Source: Spirogloea muscicola
Taxonomy: Eukaryota > Streptophyta > Zygnematophyceae > Spirogloeales > Spirogloeaceae
DNA: 16,740 nt
Direction: 5' to 3'
Assembly (NCBI GenBank): GCA_009602725.1
Contig: WELB01000046.1
Span: 512,143 to 528,882, forward strand
Part shown: positions 1 to 8,039 of the stretch, piece after piece
Numbering within the stretch: the first letter of the stretch is position 1
Layout: each line of letters opens with the position of its first letter
Notes under the pieces: generated by a model
Told to the model about the DNA's origin: nothing
What the model saw: only the letters and a program-made list of their open reading frames with translations
Database searches by the model: none
Program-made: the position numbers and the translations under genes

Positions 1-331
1 CCCTCCCTCCTCCCCTCCTCCCTCCCTCCACCCCAAGCGTGTGACGCGTGCCCCCCGCGTGGCGTTCGGACCGCGCCCGACGCGAAAGGCGCCGACGCCA
101 GCCGCGGCACAGGACACCTGCCGCCAGCAGAGATTTGTCGCATCCGACCCATGGTTGACTTTCAGGCGGATCTGACACACGGGTGACTTCTAGCGGCGTG
201 GCCCCATCTGTCTGGCGCCCGACAATGCCGCGCCCGCCGCGGGGTCACCTTGGCGGGACCCCAAAGTCTCCCCAAGGCGACAGCTTCCCGCGGCCGCTTG
301 ACCGCCGGGCTCGCGGGGTGCACGAGCGGGT

Positions 332-341
332 GCCACGTGGC
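332..341. promoter_or_regulatory. G-box/ABRE palindrome upstream of the Root_cap gene
   Basis: GCCACGTGGC is a perfect 10-bp palindrome with the ACGT core of plant G-box/ABRE elements, which bZIP and bHLH factors bind. It lies about 230 bp upstream of the TATA box of the Root_cap gene. TTGAC cores (W-box-like) also occur at 155-160 and 298-303, and on the other strand near 362-367. The motif is seen directly; regulation by abscisic acid or stress is inference from the motif family. Confidence 0.5.
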
Positions 342-447
342 GGGTCCCGGGACGCTGGGACGGTCAACGGCCGTCCACTGCGGGAGGGGGCGCGTCCCCC
401 GCGCTAGCTGCCCCTTCCCCACGACGGCGGAAGCTGTCGTTTCCACG

Positions 448-482
448 ACGGTCTTCCACCACCAGAGACGGTGGAAGGCCGT
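448..482. repeat. Imperfect 13-bp inverted repeat in the Root_cap promoter
   Basis: ACGGTCTTCCACC (448-460) and GGTGGAAGGCCGT (470-482) are inverted with one mismatch around a 9-nt spacer. It ends about 90 bp before the TATA box. It could be a dimer binding site or an old insertion footprint; the sequence does not decide. Confidence 0.5.
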
Positions 483-569
483 CTGATCCCGTCGTTAGAA
501 ATGGCGCCACTACGGGACCGCGTGGGGAGCATGGGTCGGTCAGCCGCACGGTATCCCCATCCCGAGGGC

Positions 570-575
570 TATAAG
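570..575 (+). promoter_or_regulatory. TATA box of the Root_cap gene
   Basis: TATAAG in the context GGCTATAAGAAG is the only good TATA element upstream of the gene. It predicts a start site near 600, giving a CT-rich leader of about 230 nt. No ATG occurs between 576 and the proposed start codon at 829. Confidence 0.6.
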
Positions 576-828
576 AAGCCGCGCCCCCAGCCTCCACTCC
601 AAACCCACCGCCAGCCGTCCTCTCCTCCTCCTCCCAGCCACCGCCGCGCCCGTTGCCAGTCCCTCCCACTGCCTCCGCCGCTCTTCCCCGCCAGCCAAGC
701 TCACCTTAGCGCCTCTTCCCAGTGCGCCGTCTCGTTTCCCACTCTCGTCGCTACCTGCATTGCTTGCGGTCGTCGCTGCCCTCGGCCTCCCCTCCGCCGT
801 GCACAGCCACTTCTCCTTCTCGGACGCC

Positions 829-2220
829 ATGGCGAGGCCCGTGGCCCTGGCAGTCGTGGCGCTGGTGCTGTCCTCGCTTCTCGCCTCCGCGGCCGCCCAC
901 TACTGCACCGTCACCGGCAAGGTACCGCCGAGGCCCCTCCCACCTGCTCGCTTCCTGCTGATGCTGGCGCAAAAGCATCTCGCTTGCCATCGGTCGACAG
1001 CTGCAATGCTTAAAGCTGACAATGTGTTGATCCCCCTTCTGCAGGTGTACTGTGACGCCTGCCACGATGGCAAGCTGAACTCGCCGGACACCAATGCCGT
1101 CGCCGCCCAGGTGGAGCTCGTCTGCGATTGGGGCAGAGGCGGCCCGCTGTCGACCGTCTTTGCGCGCACCGGCGCCGACGGCACGTACACCTTCAACAAT
1201 GTGCAGACGGAGCAGAACTTTGCCACGTTCAAGGGCTGCACCATCAGGCTCGTCAAGACAGCCAGCAAGACGTGCAACATCCTCGGCAAGGCCGGCCCGC
1301 TGCAGGTGCTGGACCCCGTCAAGGGCGTGAAGCTGCAGTTCGGCCAGACGTATACCATGCCCAATTTCTCCTTCCTCCAGAACGTCAAGCCTGCGACGTG
1401 CGCCATCTGCGCCAAGGGCGGGTCCCTGTGCGGCGACCCGCGTCTCGTCGGCGGCGACGGCGTGCCCTTCTGGTTCCACGGCGAGAAGGACGGCGACTTC
1501 TGCATCGTCTCCGACCGCAACCTCCACGTCAACGCGCACTTCATCGGCAAGGCCAGCGAGAAGGGCCACGACCTGACGTGGGTCCAGGCCCTGGCCATCA
1601 TGTTCGGCGACCACACCCTGTACGTCGGCACCCAGCAGGAGGCCGTCTGGAACTCGCACGCCGACCACCTGCTCTTCACCCTGGACGGCGAGGTGCTGCT
1701 GGAGGTCAGCAACACCGGCACTGAGGCCGTGTACCAGTCCAAGGCCGGCGACGTGAAGGTCACCCGCTCCGGCAAGGCCAACGTGGCCCGCGTCGAGGTC
1801 GAGAACCTGCTGGCGATGAACGTGGAGGCACGCCCCATCGGCCGCAGCCAGTGGACAGAGGACAGCTGCTTCGCCCACCTGGACATGTCTTTCGAGTTCG
1901 CGCAGCTCTCGGGCGTCGCCGAGGGCGTGCTCGGCCAGACTTACCAGCGGCTGTGGTCTCCACCCAACGTCAAGGAGGGCGAGTCGGTCAGCTCGTACAT
2001 CCTGCACGACGTGCCCTCGTACACCTCCTCCTCCCTCTTCGCCTCGGACTGCCCTGTCAGCATCTTCGAGGCTCTGCCCTATGACGTGCGTCAGAGCGGC
2101 GCCGGTGCCCACAAGCTGGCGGTCATGGACGACGCAGAGGAGACCGACGAGATCGCTTCAACTCTGTGCGCGAATGACAAGACCACTGGAGGGCTCAAGT
2201 GCTCCACCTCTCGCCGTTAA
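829..2220 (+). CDS. Secreted Ole e 1-like / Root_cap domain protein
   Basis: Two exons, 829-921 and 1045-2220, encode 422 residues after removal of a 123-nt intron. The start ATG (GACGCCATGGCG) is the first after the TATA box. Residues 1-23 form a signal peptide (hydrophobic core, then SAAA), so the product should enter the secretory pathway and probably the cell wall. Residues about 24-145 are Pollen Ole e 1-like: HYCTVTGKVYCDAC, a strand-rich middle, then a YTMPNFSF segment. Residues about 150-380 match the plant Root_cap/LEA-related family: GDPRLVGGDGVPFWFHG, DFCIVSDRNLHVNAHFIG, and near 305-331 the core CFAHLDMSFEF..GVLGQTY. Cysteines are numerous, suiting an extracellular disulfide-bonded protein. 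Exons are strongly GC-rich. The biochemical role of this family is not established; land-plant members are expressed in root caps and other tissues. No frameshift is seen, so the gene looks intact. Confidence 0.9.
   Translation: MARPVALAVVALVLSSLLASAAAHYCTVTGKVPPRPLPPARFLLMLAQKHLACHRSTAAMLKADNVLIPLLQVYCDACHDGKLNSPDTNAVAAQVELVCDWGRGGPLSTVFARTGADGTYTFNNVQTEQNFATFKGCTIRLVKTASKTCNILGKAGPLQVLDPVKGVKLQFGQTYTMPNFSFLQNVKPATCAICAKGGSLCGDPRLVGGDGVPFWFHGEKDGDFCIVSDRNLHVNAHFIGKASEKGHDLTWVQALAIMFGDHTLYVGTQQEAVWNSHADHLLFTLDGEVLLEVSNTGTEAVYQSKAGDVKVTRSGKANVARVEVENLLAMNVEARPIGRSQWTEDSCFAHLDMSFEFAQLSGVAEGVLGQTYQRLWSPPNVKEGESVSSYILHDVPSYTSSSLFASDCPVSIFEALPYDVRQSGAGAHKLAVMDDAEETDEIASTLCANDKTTGGLKCSTSRR
922..1044 (+). 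other. Phase-0 intron of the Root_cap gene, open in frame
   Basis: The intron begins GTACCG after CACCGGCAAG and ends CCCTTCTGCAG. Removing it joins TVTGK to VYCDAC, the expected Ole e 1 family continuation. It is 123 nt, a multiple of three, and has no in-frame stop, so an unspliced transcript would encode 41 extra residues. Confidence 0.85.
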
Positions 2221-3376
2221 GGGGTCATAGGGAGTGTACTTTCCCAGGTGTCTATAGAGCCATCGCATTCTGAGTGAGACGTGAAGCATGCTTGCTTTGC
2301 CATGCTTGCTGAGATGCCTTATGTAGTTTGTGTCTTGGCCGCAAGATCCTGCTTCTATCAAGCCGGCATTGCGACGCCAAAATAAGTGCAGGAGCGGAGA
2401 CAGTTTGACCATGTGTGTCAAGGTCTTCATCCCACATTAGCTGGAACATTACGCCAGCCGTTTTTATTCTTCATTCATTTGACGACGCCCTGCATATTGC
2501 AAGGCCGCAAATGCTTAAGAAATTTTTTGAATACCTGGTCTTATGTCGTAACACACGGCTTGGGTGTAAACGGTATATCCCACAAATCTACAGATCTTTG
2601 CTGTTGGTAGTCTTTGTTCGGATTATTTAGCAGGTATACGTTGTTCTCGCACTTTACTAAGTCTACATAATGTCCATGCTTCACCAAGCAGAAACAAAGA
2701 ACTCAGTAACATCTTTTATAAACTCGTATGATATACGTATGGAAACCTCTTGCCGGGTGTCAATGCCTCCTGTGGTCAGTTTCGAAGGGAACAGCACAGC
2801 AAGTAGAAGCACAAGACTACAAAGAACCGATTGGAGTTACTTGCTACTACTACTTACTACTACTACTACTAGTAAGAGTCTGCTCGTCTGCTCTGTGACA
2901 TGCATCCTGCACCCTTGAAGGCATGCGCTTCAAAGGCCACCAGGTGCAGAGAGGCATTGATGTGCAACAGCGTAATAAGGGGCAATCTTCGCCGCTTATT
3001 CCCAGCTTTATTGTTGAAATAGCTGCTCCAATGTCAGAGAGAAGCAGGTCGTAGTGCAAAGTCGTGCGCTACACCCACCTCAGGCTTCACAAGGCGGCAG
3101 TTGTTGCACGAACATGGCCTGGAATTGTCTGTTCCCAAGAAAGCATGTGCCAGTACACCTTCCAAAAGCCAAGTCAGTACGTTGCGATCTGCAGATTTTC
3201 AAAGTAGGACAATATCTCGATCATGTCATCTTGTGTATGAGCAGTAACACCACTGAACAATTAAATACAGCATTTGGGTGCTCTGCTGTTCCTGGCTTAT
3301 AGATTGGCTACACATAAGTATTCCTGAGTGATGTAAGCGAGGAGCACCCTATGTATCTTGAGCAGGCTTTTATTCC
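2221..3376. other. 3' flank and intergenic spacer
   Basis: No convincing gene in 1.15 kb. Composition shifts from GC-rich coding to mixed sequence. An AATAAG at about 2380 is a possible weak polyadenylation signal; I saw no AATAAA close to the stop. A short TAC/ACT microsatellite lies at 2845-2870. The small open frames here are short and low in information. Confidence 0.5.
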
Positions 3377-3380
3377 TGAA

Positions 3381-3539
3381 TGTCGTGCCTGCCCGTATAG
3401 CGCCCTTTCCGCGTCGAAGTGCCACACCTGAAGCTCCGCCTGCAAGCCAGGACTCTGCTTGACTAGCAGCAGCCTGCCCTGCATGGCCTCACTACCAAGT
3501 AAGCAGACATGCATAGGATGTGGCAGAAGAGTCACCACA
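3381..3539 (-). repeat. Left inverted arm of Y (reversed LTR-like sequence)
   Basis: It matches the reverse complement of 6521-6679 at roughly 85 percent by eye, from TGTCGTGCCTGCCCGTATAG through the conserved core CTAGCAGCAGCCTGCCCTGC to CACCACA at 3533-3539. Its outer end is also the left terminus of the whole composite. Confidence 0.8.
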
Positions 3540-3541
3540 TC

Positions 3542-3710
3542 GTCAACGCCGCCACCGTCGACGCCATTGCCGACATCTCCGCCGCGGTCGCCGACACCGA
3601 CGCCGCCATCCTCGCCACGGTCGCCACCACCGACGCCGCCATCTCCGCCACCATCATCACTACCAACACCAGCGCCGCCATCTGCAGCACCATCATCACC
3701 ATCATTGGGG
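3542..3710 (-). repeat. Left copy of a 170-bp inverted repeat within gag sequence
   Basis: It is the reverse complement of 5087-5256, with about three differences visible by eye. It is built of imperfect CGCC-rich triplet repeats (GTCGCCGACACC-type units). It joins the left LTR-like arm directly, while its partner lies 1.26 kb away from the right arm, so the left end is a reversed and internally deleted copy of the right half of Y. Both strands stay open: one reading is proline-rich, the other Gly/Asp- or Ala/Met-rich. Confidence 0.85.
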
Positions 3711-5307
3711 ACGCCGGTTCAGCAGGGGCAGTTGCTGGAGGACCCGATCGGGTACTTCTTGCGGCTGCTTGGGCAGCGCTTTAAGACCAACACGGCCGCC
3801 AAGGTGGCGGAGTTGGTCAACTTCCAGCGGCTGCCGGGAGAAGACGTGATGGTCATGGCCGCAGAGGATGAAGCAGCTGCGTCGAGACACGGGGAGGTTG
3901 ACTGAGGTGGACGCCGCTCAAAAGTTCCTGGAGGCGCTGAGTGGAGGAAGGAAGGGCGCCTGGCTGGAGCAGCAGGTATACGCTGCATACCGCCACGACT
4001 TCACCATAGACCAGGTGGCGGAGCTCGCAGACGATGTGGAGCGCCACATTGCAGGGAAGGCTGTGGAGGTGGCGGTGCGGACCAAGGGTGAGGAGAAGCT
4101 GGCGGCCCAGCCTAGACACGGGTCGGTGTCACCGCCCCGACAGTGATGCTCGCCCAAGCCATCTGCAATGGCGGCGGCGGCGGTTGTGCCAGCGGGGTCG
4201 GCTGGGGCTGTCCGCTGCTACACCTGCGGTCAGCCGGGGCATGTCCGGCGGGACTGCCCCCAGGGGTCCAACATACGGTGCGGACATTGCGGCAGGGCGG
4301 GCCATCGCGAGGACGCTTGTTGGATCCTGCACCCTGAGCAGCGGCCGGCGCAACCACAGGCGCATGCTGCGCTGCGGGCGGTCAGGAACTCGGCCGCTGC
4401 GATTGCACACGGTCGAGACGGGCAGGTTCCAGCTGTGGTCCAGGACAGCGTCTCCCGCAGCGACCTGAAGCAGATGTTGTCGGAGATGAAGGCGGAGGTG
4501 ATAGCAGAGGTGAAAACTGCGATGGCGGCCACCGCTACGGTGGTGCAGGTTGTACCGAGGCGGGGGAATGATGATGAGGAGGAGGAGGAGGAGGACCTCC
4601 GCCTGCGGTACGGCATGGGGGTAGAGGTTGTGGACGCAGCAATGGCAGGACGGCATGGGCGTAGTAGCCGCCAGCCGACAGGGAGCGCAGATCGACTGGT
4701 CGGCAAGGAGCATGGCCGGCGACAGGAGGAGCGGAGCACGCGCTACCCGCTGTCGTTCGCGCGAATGGTGGAAGGGCCGGCGGACAAGCCAGCAGCGGTC
4801 CACGACCAGCCTGCGGTGGTCCGGGAGGGCGCTGGGCGCGTCACCGCGCATCAGCTAGCTGCAGTGCTCATGCACACGCCCGTGTTGTCGCTGGCGGGCA
4901 TGGGGGTTTCAGAGGTGGCGTTGAGGAAGGTGCTGGTGCAGTACCTTCCGGGCGTGCTGGAGGTCGACGTGGCGGACCCAAGTGAACCACTCAAGGCCGC
5001 TGGGGGGGCGAATTCCCCAACTGCTTTCAGCGATACAACTGGGGCCGCCGAAAGGGGCCCCGCCAGGTCGATTCTATCTGAGCCTGCCCCCAATGATGGT
5101 GATGATGGTGCTGCAGATGGCGGCGCTGGTGTTGGTAGTGATGATGTTGGCGGAGATGGCGGCGTCGGTGGTGGCGACCGTGGCGAGGATGGCGGCGTCG
5201 GTGTCGGCGACCGCGGCGGAGATGTCGGCAATGGCATCGACGGTGGCGGCGCTGACGACGGCAATGGCAGCGACTGCACCGGCAGCGACGGGGGCTGCAA
5301 AGGGTGA
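3711..5307 (+). pseudogene. Gag polyprotein, copy 1 (one frameshift, one stop)
   Basis: The region reads as a Ty3/gypsy-type Gag. First comes a capsid-like segment with GYFLRLLGQRF and FQRLPGEDVMVM, then after a frame change near 3862-3868 MKQLRRDTGRL, AAQKFLEAL and FTIDQVAELADDVE, consistent with the Retrotrans_gag family. A single TGA at 4144-4146 interrupts this frame, which then continues unbroken to 5307. Two CCHC zinc knuckles (C-x2-C-x4-H-x4-C) lie at 4216-4257 (CYTCGQPGHVRRDC) and 4279-4320 (CGHCGRAGHREDAC); these normally bind genomic RNA in nucleocapsid. Downstream are an acidic run at about 4567-4600 and a Leu-rich segment, perhaps the lead-in to a protease that is missing. It is degenerate; the exact start is unclear because the proline-rich 5' part lies in an inverted repeat. 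Confidence 0.75.
5087..5256 (+). repeat. Right copy of the 170-bp inverted repeat
   Basis: Partner of 3542-3710. In the + strand frames it encodes either a Gly/Asp-rich linker ending gag copy 1 or an Ala/Met-rich stretch running into gag copy 2. It lies exactly between the two gag regions. Confidence 0.85.
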
Positions 5308-6304
5308 GGTGGCGCTGCCAGCCAAGGGCGACGTGAGGCCGGCTGCTCAGCCACGGCAGTGGCGGGGGCTCGGCAAGCTGGTCATGGCGGCGGCGACGGA
5401 TGTGCCAGCCAGGCCGGCTGGGGCCGTCCGCTGCTTCGCCTGCGACCAGGCGGGGCATGTCCGGCGGGACTGCCCAAGGAGGGCGAGGATGCGTTGCGCG
5501 CACTTCGGCAGGACCGGCCATGGTGCAGGCAGGTGCTGGACTCGACATCCTGAGCAGAGGCCGGCGCACATGCAGGCGCGTGTGGCGTCCCAGGTGGCCA
5601 GGATCTCGGGTGCAGGAGTTGCACGAGGAGGCAGCGCAAGGGGACGGGCAGTTCCAAGGTGGGCGCAGGGAGGCGCGGTGAGCGCAGAGAGGCGCAAGGA
5701 GCAGGGTGTTGCTCCCAGGTGGGAGGCGCCGAGAGCTTGGGCGGGATAGGCAGGCGCCAGTCGTCGCTCAGGACAGCTCGTCGTGCACTGAGCCGGAGCT
5801 GGTCAAGGCAGACATGGCGGAGTTGCCGGCAGACGCCGAGCTGGAGCAGATGAAGGCTGGATGGCGGAGTTGCGGGTCATGCAGGCTGAGCTGGCAGACT
5901 CGAGGAGGAGGAGGGTCGAGGAGGAGGTGTCGCACCGCCTGCGCTACGGCTCAGATGAGGAGCCTCAGGTGGTGGACGCTGCTGACGAGGAGGAGGCGGA
6001 GCACCGCCTGCGCTACATTTTGGGCGTGGAGGTGGTGGATGCCGGGATGGCCATGCAGCCGGGAGCGGCTGTGGTTGGCTACGGGGCCCAGCAGCACAAG
6101 GCTGGGGGGTGGCCCGCAGAGCATGTGATGGGAGCGGGCGGTGGCCCGCCGAGGCAGCGAGACGCTGCAGAGGAGGAGGAGCCACGGGGAGCGCGGCGTG
6201 GGAGGAGCCGGCGTCGGAAGAACGCTGGGGCAGTGAAGGGCCTGGCCGCCGTGGAGGAAGGGCGCTCCAGGGTGGGAGACCCTCCAGCACATGGCTGGGG
6301 GTGA
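5290..6304 (+). pseudogene. Gag polyprotein, copy 2 (degenerate tandem copy)
   Basis: This repeats the second half of copy 1. AAQPRQW is followed by knuckle 1 intact at 5432-5473 (CFACDQAGHVRRDC) and knuckle 2 at 5495-5536, where the second Cys is Phe (CAHFGRTGHGAGRC), so that site should not hold zinc normally. The shared tail RHPEQRPA follows. The frame then breaks: stop at 5747-5749, a stretch in another frame to about 5860 (QAPVVAQDSS, like PAVVQDSV in copy 1), then back to the first frame, with LGVEVVDAGMA matching GVEVVDAAMA of copy 1. It ends at a TGA at 6302-6304. The copies are clearly diverged, so the duplication is not recent. Confidence 0.7.
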
Positions 6305-6484
6305 GCAAGACGTGAGCGAGACGACCACCTTCTGCGTGGGACGAAGGTTGGCGAGGAGCCCGTGGTGGGCGCGGACAACCCAGAGCGCTGGGTGGTGATC
6401 TGCGAGGAGCGTGGGAGCTCTTCCGCGCGTGGGACGCGCTGCGCACAGCGCAGTTGAAGTTAGGATGCTTAACTCCTAGGGATG

Positions 6485-6518
6485 CAGCTGCCTAGGTCCC
6501 AGGCAGCTGGGGGGGGGG
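6485..6518 (+). other. Hairpin plus ten-G tract before the right arm of Y
   Basis: CAGCTGCCT (6485-6493) and AGGCAGCTG (6501-6509) are a perfect 9-bp inverted repeat with a 7-nt loop. The G-run 6509-6518 follows and abuts TGTGTGGTGATAC. The position matches that of a polypurine tract used to prime plus-strand synthesis, but a pure G-run is atypical. Confidence 0.5.
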
Positions 6519-6520
6519 TG

Positions 6521-6679
6521 TGTGGTGATACTTCTTGCCACATTCTTTGCATGCCTGTTGACCTGGTAGTGACGCCATGCAGGGCAGGCTGCTGCTAGTC
6601 AGGCAGAGTCCTGGTCTGTAGGTGGAGTTCCAGGTGTGGACGACGACGCGGACAGGGCGCTATACGGGCAGGCACGACA
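6521..6679 (+). repeat. Right arm of Y, candidate short 3' LTR
   Basis: Begins TGTGGTGATACTT and ends GGCAGGCACGACA, so it has TG..CA ends and sits immediately after a ten-G tract resembling a polypurine tract. At 159 bp it would be a very short LTR, in the size range of TRIM elements. Its inverted partner is 3381-3539. Confidence 0.6.
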
Positions 6680-6798
6680 GCTGTCATGCCCGGGCGCATA
6701 GCGTCGTTGTAGTGTCGGCTAGAGGGCAGTCGCGCGGGCCGGAGAGCCTTGGGGCGCCGGACGCTAAGTGTCTGTACCTAATGCCCGGACCCCCATTG

Positions 6799-7249
6799 AG
6801 GAGACCATCTTTACCCGTGTGCCATGGATATCTACGGAGGCTACGGCGTGAAATGGTCCTCCCTGATCCAGCATCTGGCCCGGCTGGTTGATGCGCGTCG
6901 TCGAAGTCGGGGGGGCAGCTTGGGCCACTCCAGCATTCTGCAGGCCTTAGTTGCATATTATAGAATGCGGCTCTCGCTTAGTTTGCAGCGCTCGCAAGCA
7001 TTGGCTCTTCATCAACGTGCAGGGCGCGCTCTAACTCAGGCCTCCGGCTTTCGCGGCGGCGCTCCAGCTCCCCAAGTTAGCTTGTCAGATTTGTTTGTGC
7101 TCACCCGTGGGTACTAATGTCATCTTAGGTACCTTAGATTAGGTCTCCGTATTATGTAGCCTTGTTTAGTCTGCACTCGACTCTGCCTGAACAATGTATT
7201 GGCTTGAATTGGCCTCCCTTTCAATTCATGCGCCCCGCGCGCCTTCTCT
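6799..7249. mobile_element. 451-bp insertion in the left arm of X, duplication CATTG
   Basis: The left arm reads CCCC-CATTG, then 451 bp (AGGAGACC ... CCTTCTCT), then CATTG-CGGGG. The right arm has a continuous equivalent (CCACG-CGGGG) without the insert, which defines the insertion and its 5-bp target duplication at 6794-6798 and 7250-7254. I see no coding capacity and no strong terminal inverted repeat. One 20-bp segment near 7085 (TGTGCTCACCCGTGGGTACT) resembles 11689-11708 in the right-arm-specific segment, hinting that both extra segments derive from related elements. Confidence 0.6.
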
Positions 7250-7675
7250 CATTGCGGGGTTGGGCCTTGATGAGATCGGAGGGCGGAGAGAGGCCATCTC
7301 TCCGCCAGTCCCCCCGTTAGAGCGCGACCTAGCGCCGCCGCCGCCGCAGCCGCCGTCAGGGGTTTGCAAGGGCTTGGCAGCCGCGCAGGGTAGGCACTCC
7401 AGGCCTGGTTGGCCAGAGGGCCGAAGCGGGAGAGATCCCGCGGCGGGGGTGACCACGCAGCGGCGCAGGAGGCGCGCGCGAGAGAGAGGGAGACAAGGAG
7501 AGAGCGTGAGATCCGCCTTCGTGACTTGACTGGCGGAGACATCTGACAATCTCTCTCCTTCATTCTGCCTGTCATCTCTCGTAAGCTTTCGCACTCCATC
7601 TCAAAGGTATGCTTGACGTTGACATTCGTCTCTATTTGGATCCAGCGACGTGATGACGCATCTACGTCCTCGTCC

Positions 7676-7802
7676 ATGGCATCTTCTCGTCCTCCTCCTC
7701 GTTCACATGAAGGAGTCGAGTTGACTCGTACTGGCAAGAAGAATTGGGAGAGATTGAGCACTATCTTGGTGGATATAACCAACGCGCCGCCAGAAAGGAG
7801 GT
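7676..7802 (+). pseudogene. CxxC/CxxC protein gene, left-arm copy, 5' part (split by Z)
   Basis: This is the + strand counterpart of the right-arm gene at 10332-11111. The ATG at 7676 begins MASSRPPPRS and continues through LTRTGKKNWERLST to NAPPERR. Element Z then interrupts it within the AGGT target site; the rest resumes at 10156 with CNGCKVPLDWRVNG. Beyond CQPCR a base is missing relative to the right arm and the frame runs into a stop (10270-10272), so this copy is dead. The upstream ATG present in the right copy is ACG here. Confidence 0.6.
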
Positions 7803-7810
7803 TGTCGTGC

Positions 7811-7945
7811 CACAGGGCGTCGACTGCCACATAACGTCGAGAAGTCAGATTAGGACAGAAGCAGGCAACCAAATCAGTCTTGCGTGGTGGGCACTTAATG
7901 GATTGAGTTGAAAGGTCTGCGAGGACTTTAGGAGCTACTTTGATA
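7811..7945 (-). pseudogene. Coding remnant downstream of the integrase, possibly Dam-methylase-like
   Basis: Downstream of the PHD finger, in another frame, the - strand reads KVLADLST, then KTDLVACF, then RRYVAVDALWHD up to the end of Z. The pattern D-L-x-A ... R-Y ... D-A-L faintly resembles the start of the Dam-like/DNA N6-adenine methyltransferase domain found in some retroelements. No NPPY motif is present, since Z ends there. This is a weak match and could be chance. Confidence 0.25.
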
Positions 7946-8039
7946 TCGAATGAAAACAACACAACAAAAAATAACAGAATAGGAGTAACCAACAGATGAC
8001 GTGGTTGGCAGTGGAGAACTTGGAATGGAAATGAACAAT

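Larger units (their letters stand above)
3381..6679 (+). mobile_element. Element Y: gag-bearing retroelement derivative with inverted end arms
   Basis: Y is bounded by inverted 159-bp arms (3381-3539 and 6521-6679) and holds two degenerate gag regions on the + strand. No reverse transcriptase, RNase H or integrase is visible, so it could not have moved unaided. On the right a ten-G run (6509-6518) directly precedes a TG..CA sequence, as a polypurine tract precedes a 3' LTR. The left arm is the same sequence reversed, not a direct 5' LTR. The simplest reading is a rearranged, gag-only Ty3/gypsy-like element that acquired a foldback end. Confidence 0.6.

Noticed and set aside
751-2112. 453-codon open frame antisense to the Root_cap gene
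   Set aside because: It mirrors a GC-rich coding strand, has repetitive Val/Leu/Gly/Asp composition and no family resemblance; the sense frame has clear domains and a consistent intron.
4129-4851. 240-codon open frame on the - strand opposite gag copy 1
   Set aside because: Low-complexity Arg/Pro/His/Leu composition opposite a frame with zinc knuckles; a shadow of the real coding strand.
4851-5354. Proline-rich open frame on the - strand
   Set aside because: It is the reverse of the triplet-repeat linker; its mirror at 3542-3710 gives the same peptide, so openness follows from composition, not function.
3381-6679. Y read as a standard LTR retrotransposon
   Set aside because: The end repeats are inverted, not direct, and no pol genes are present.
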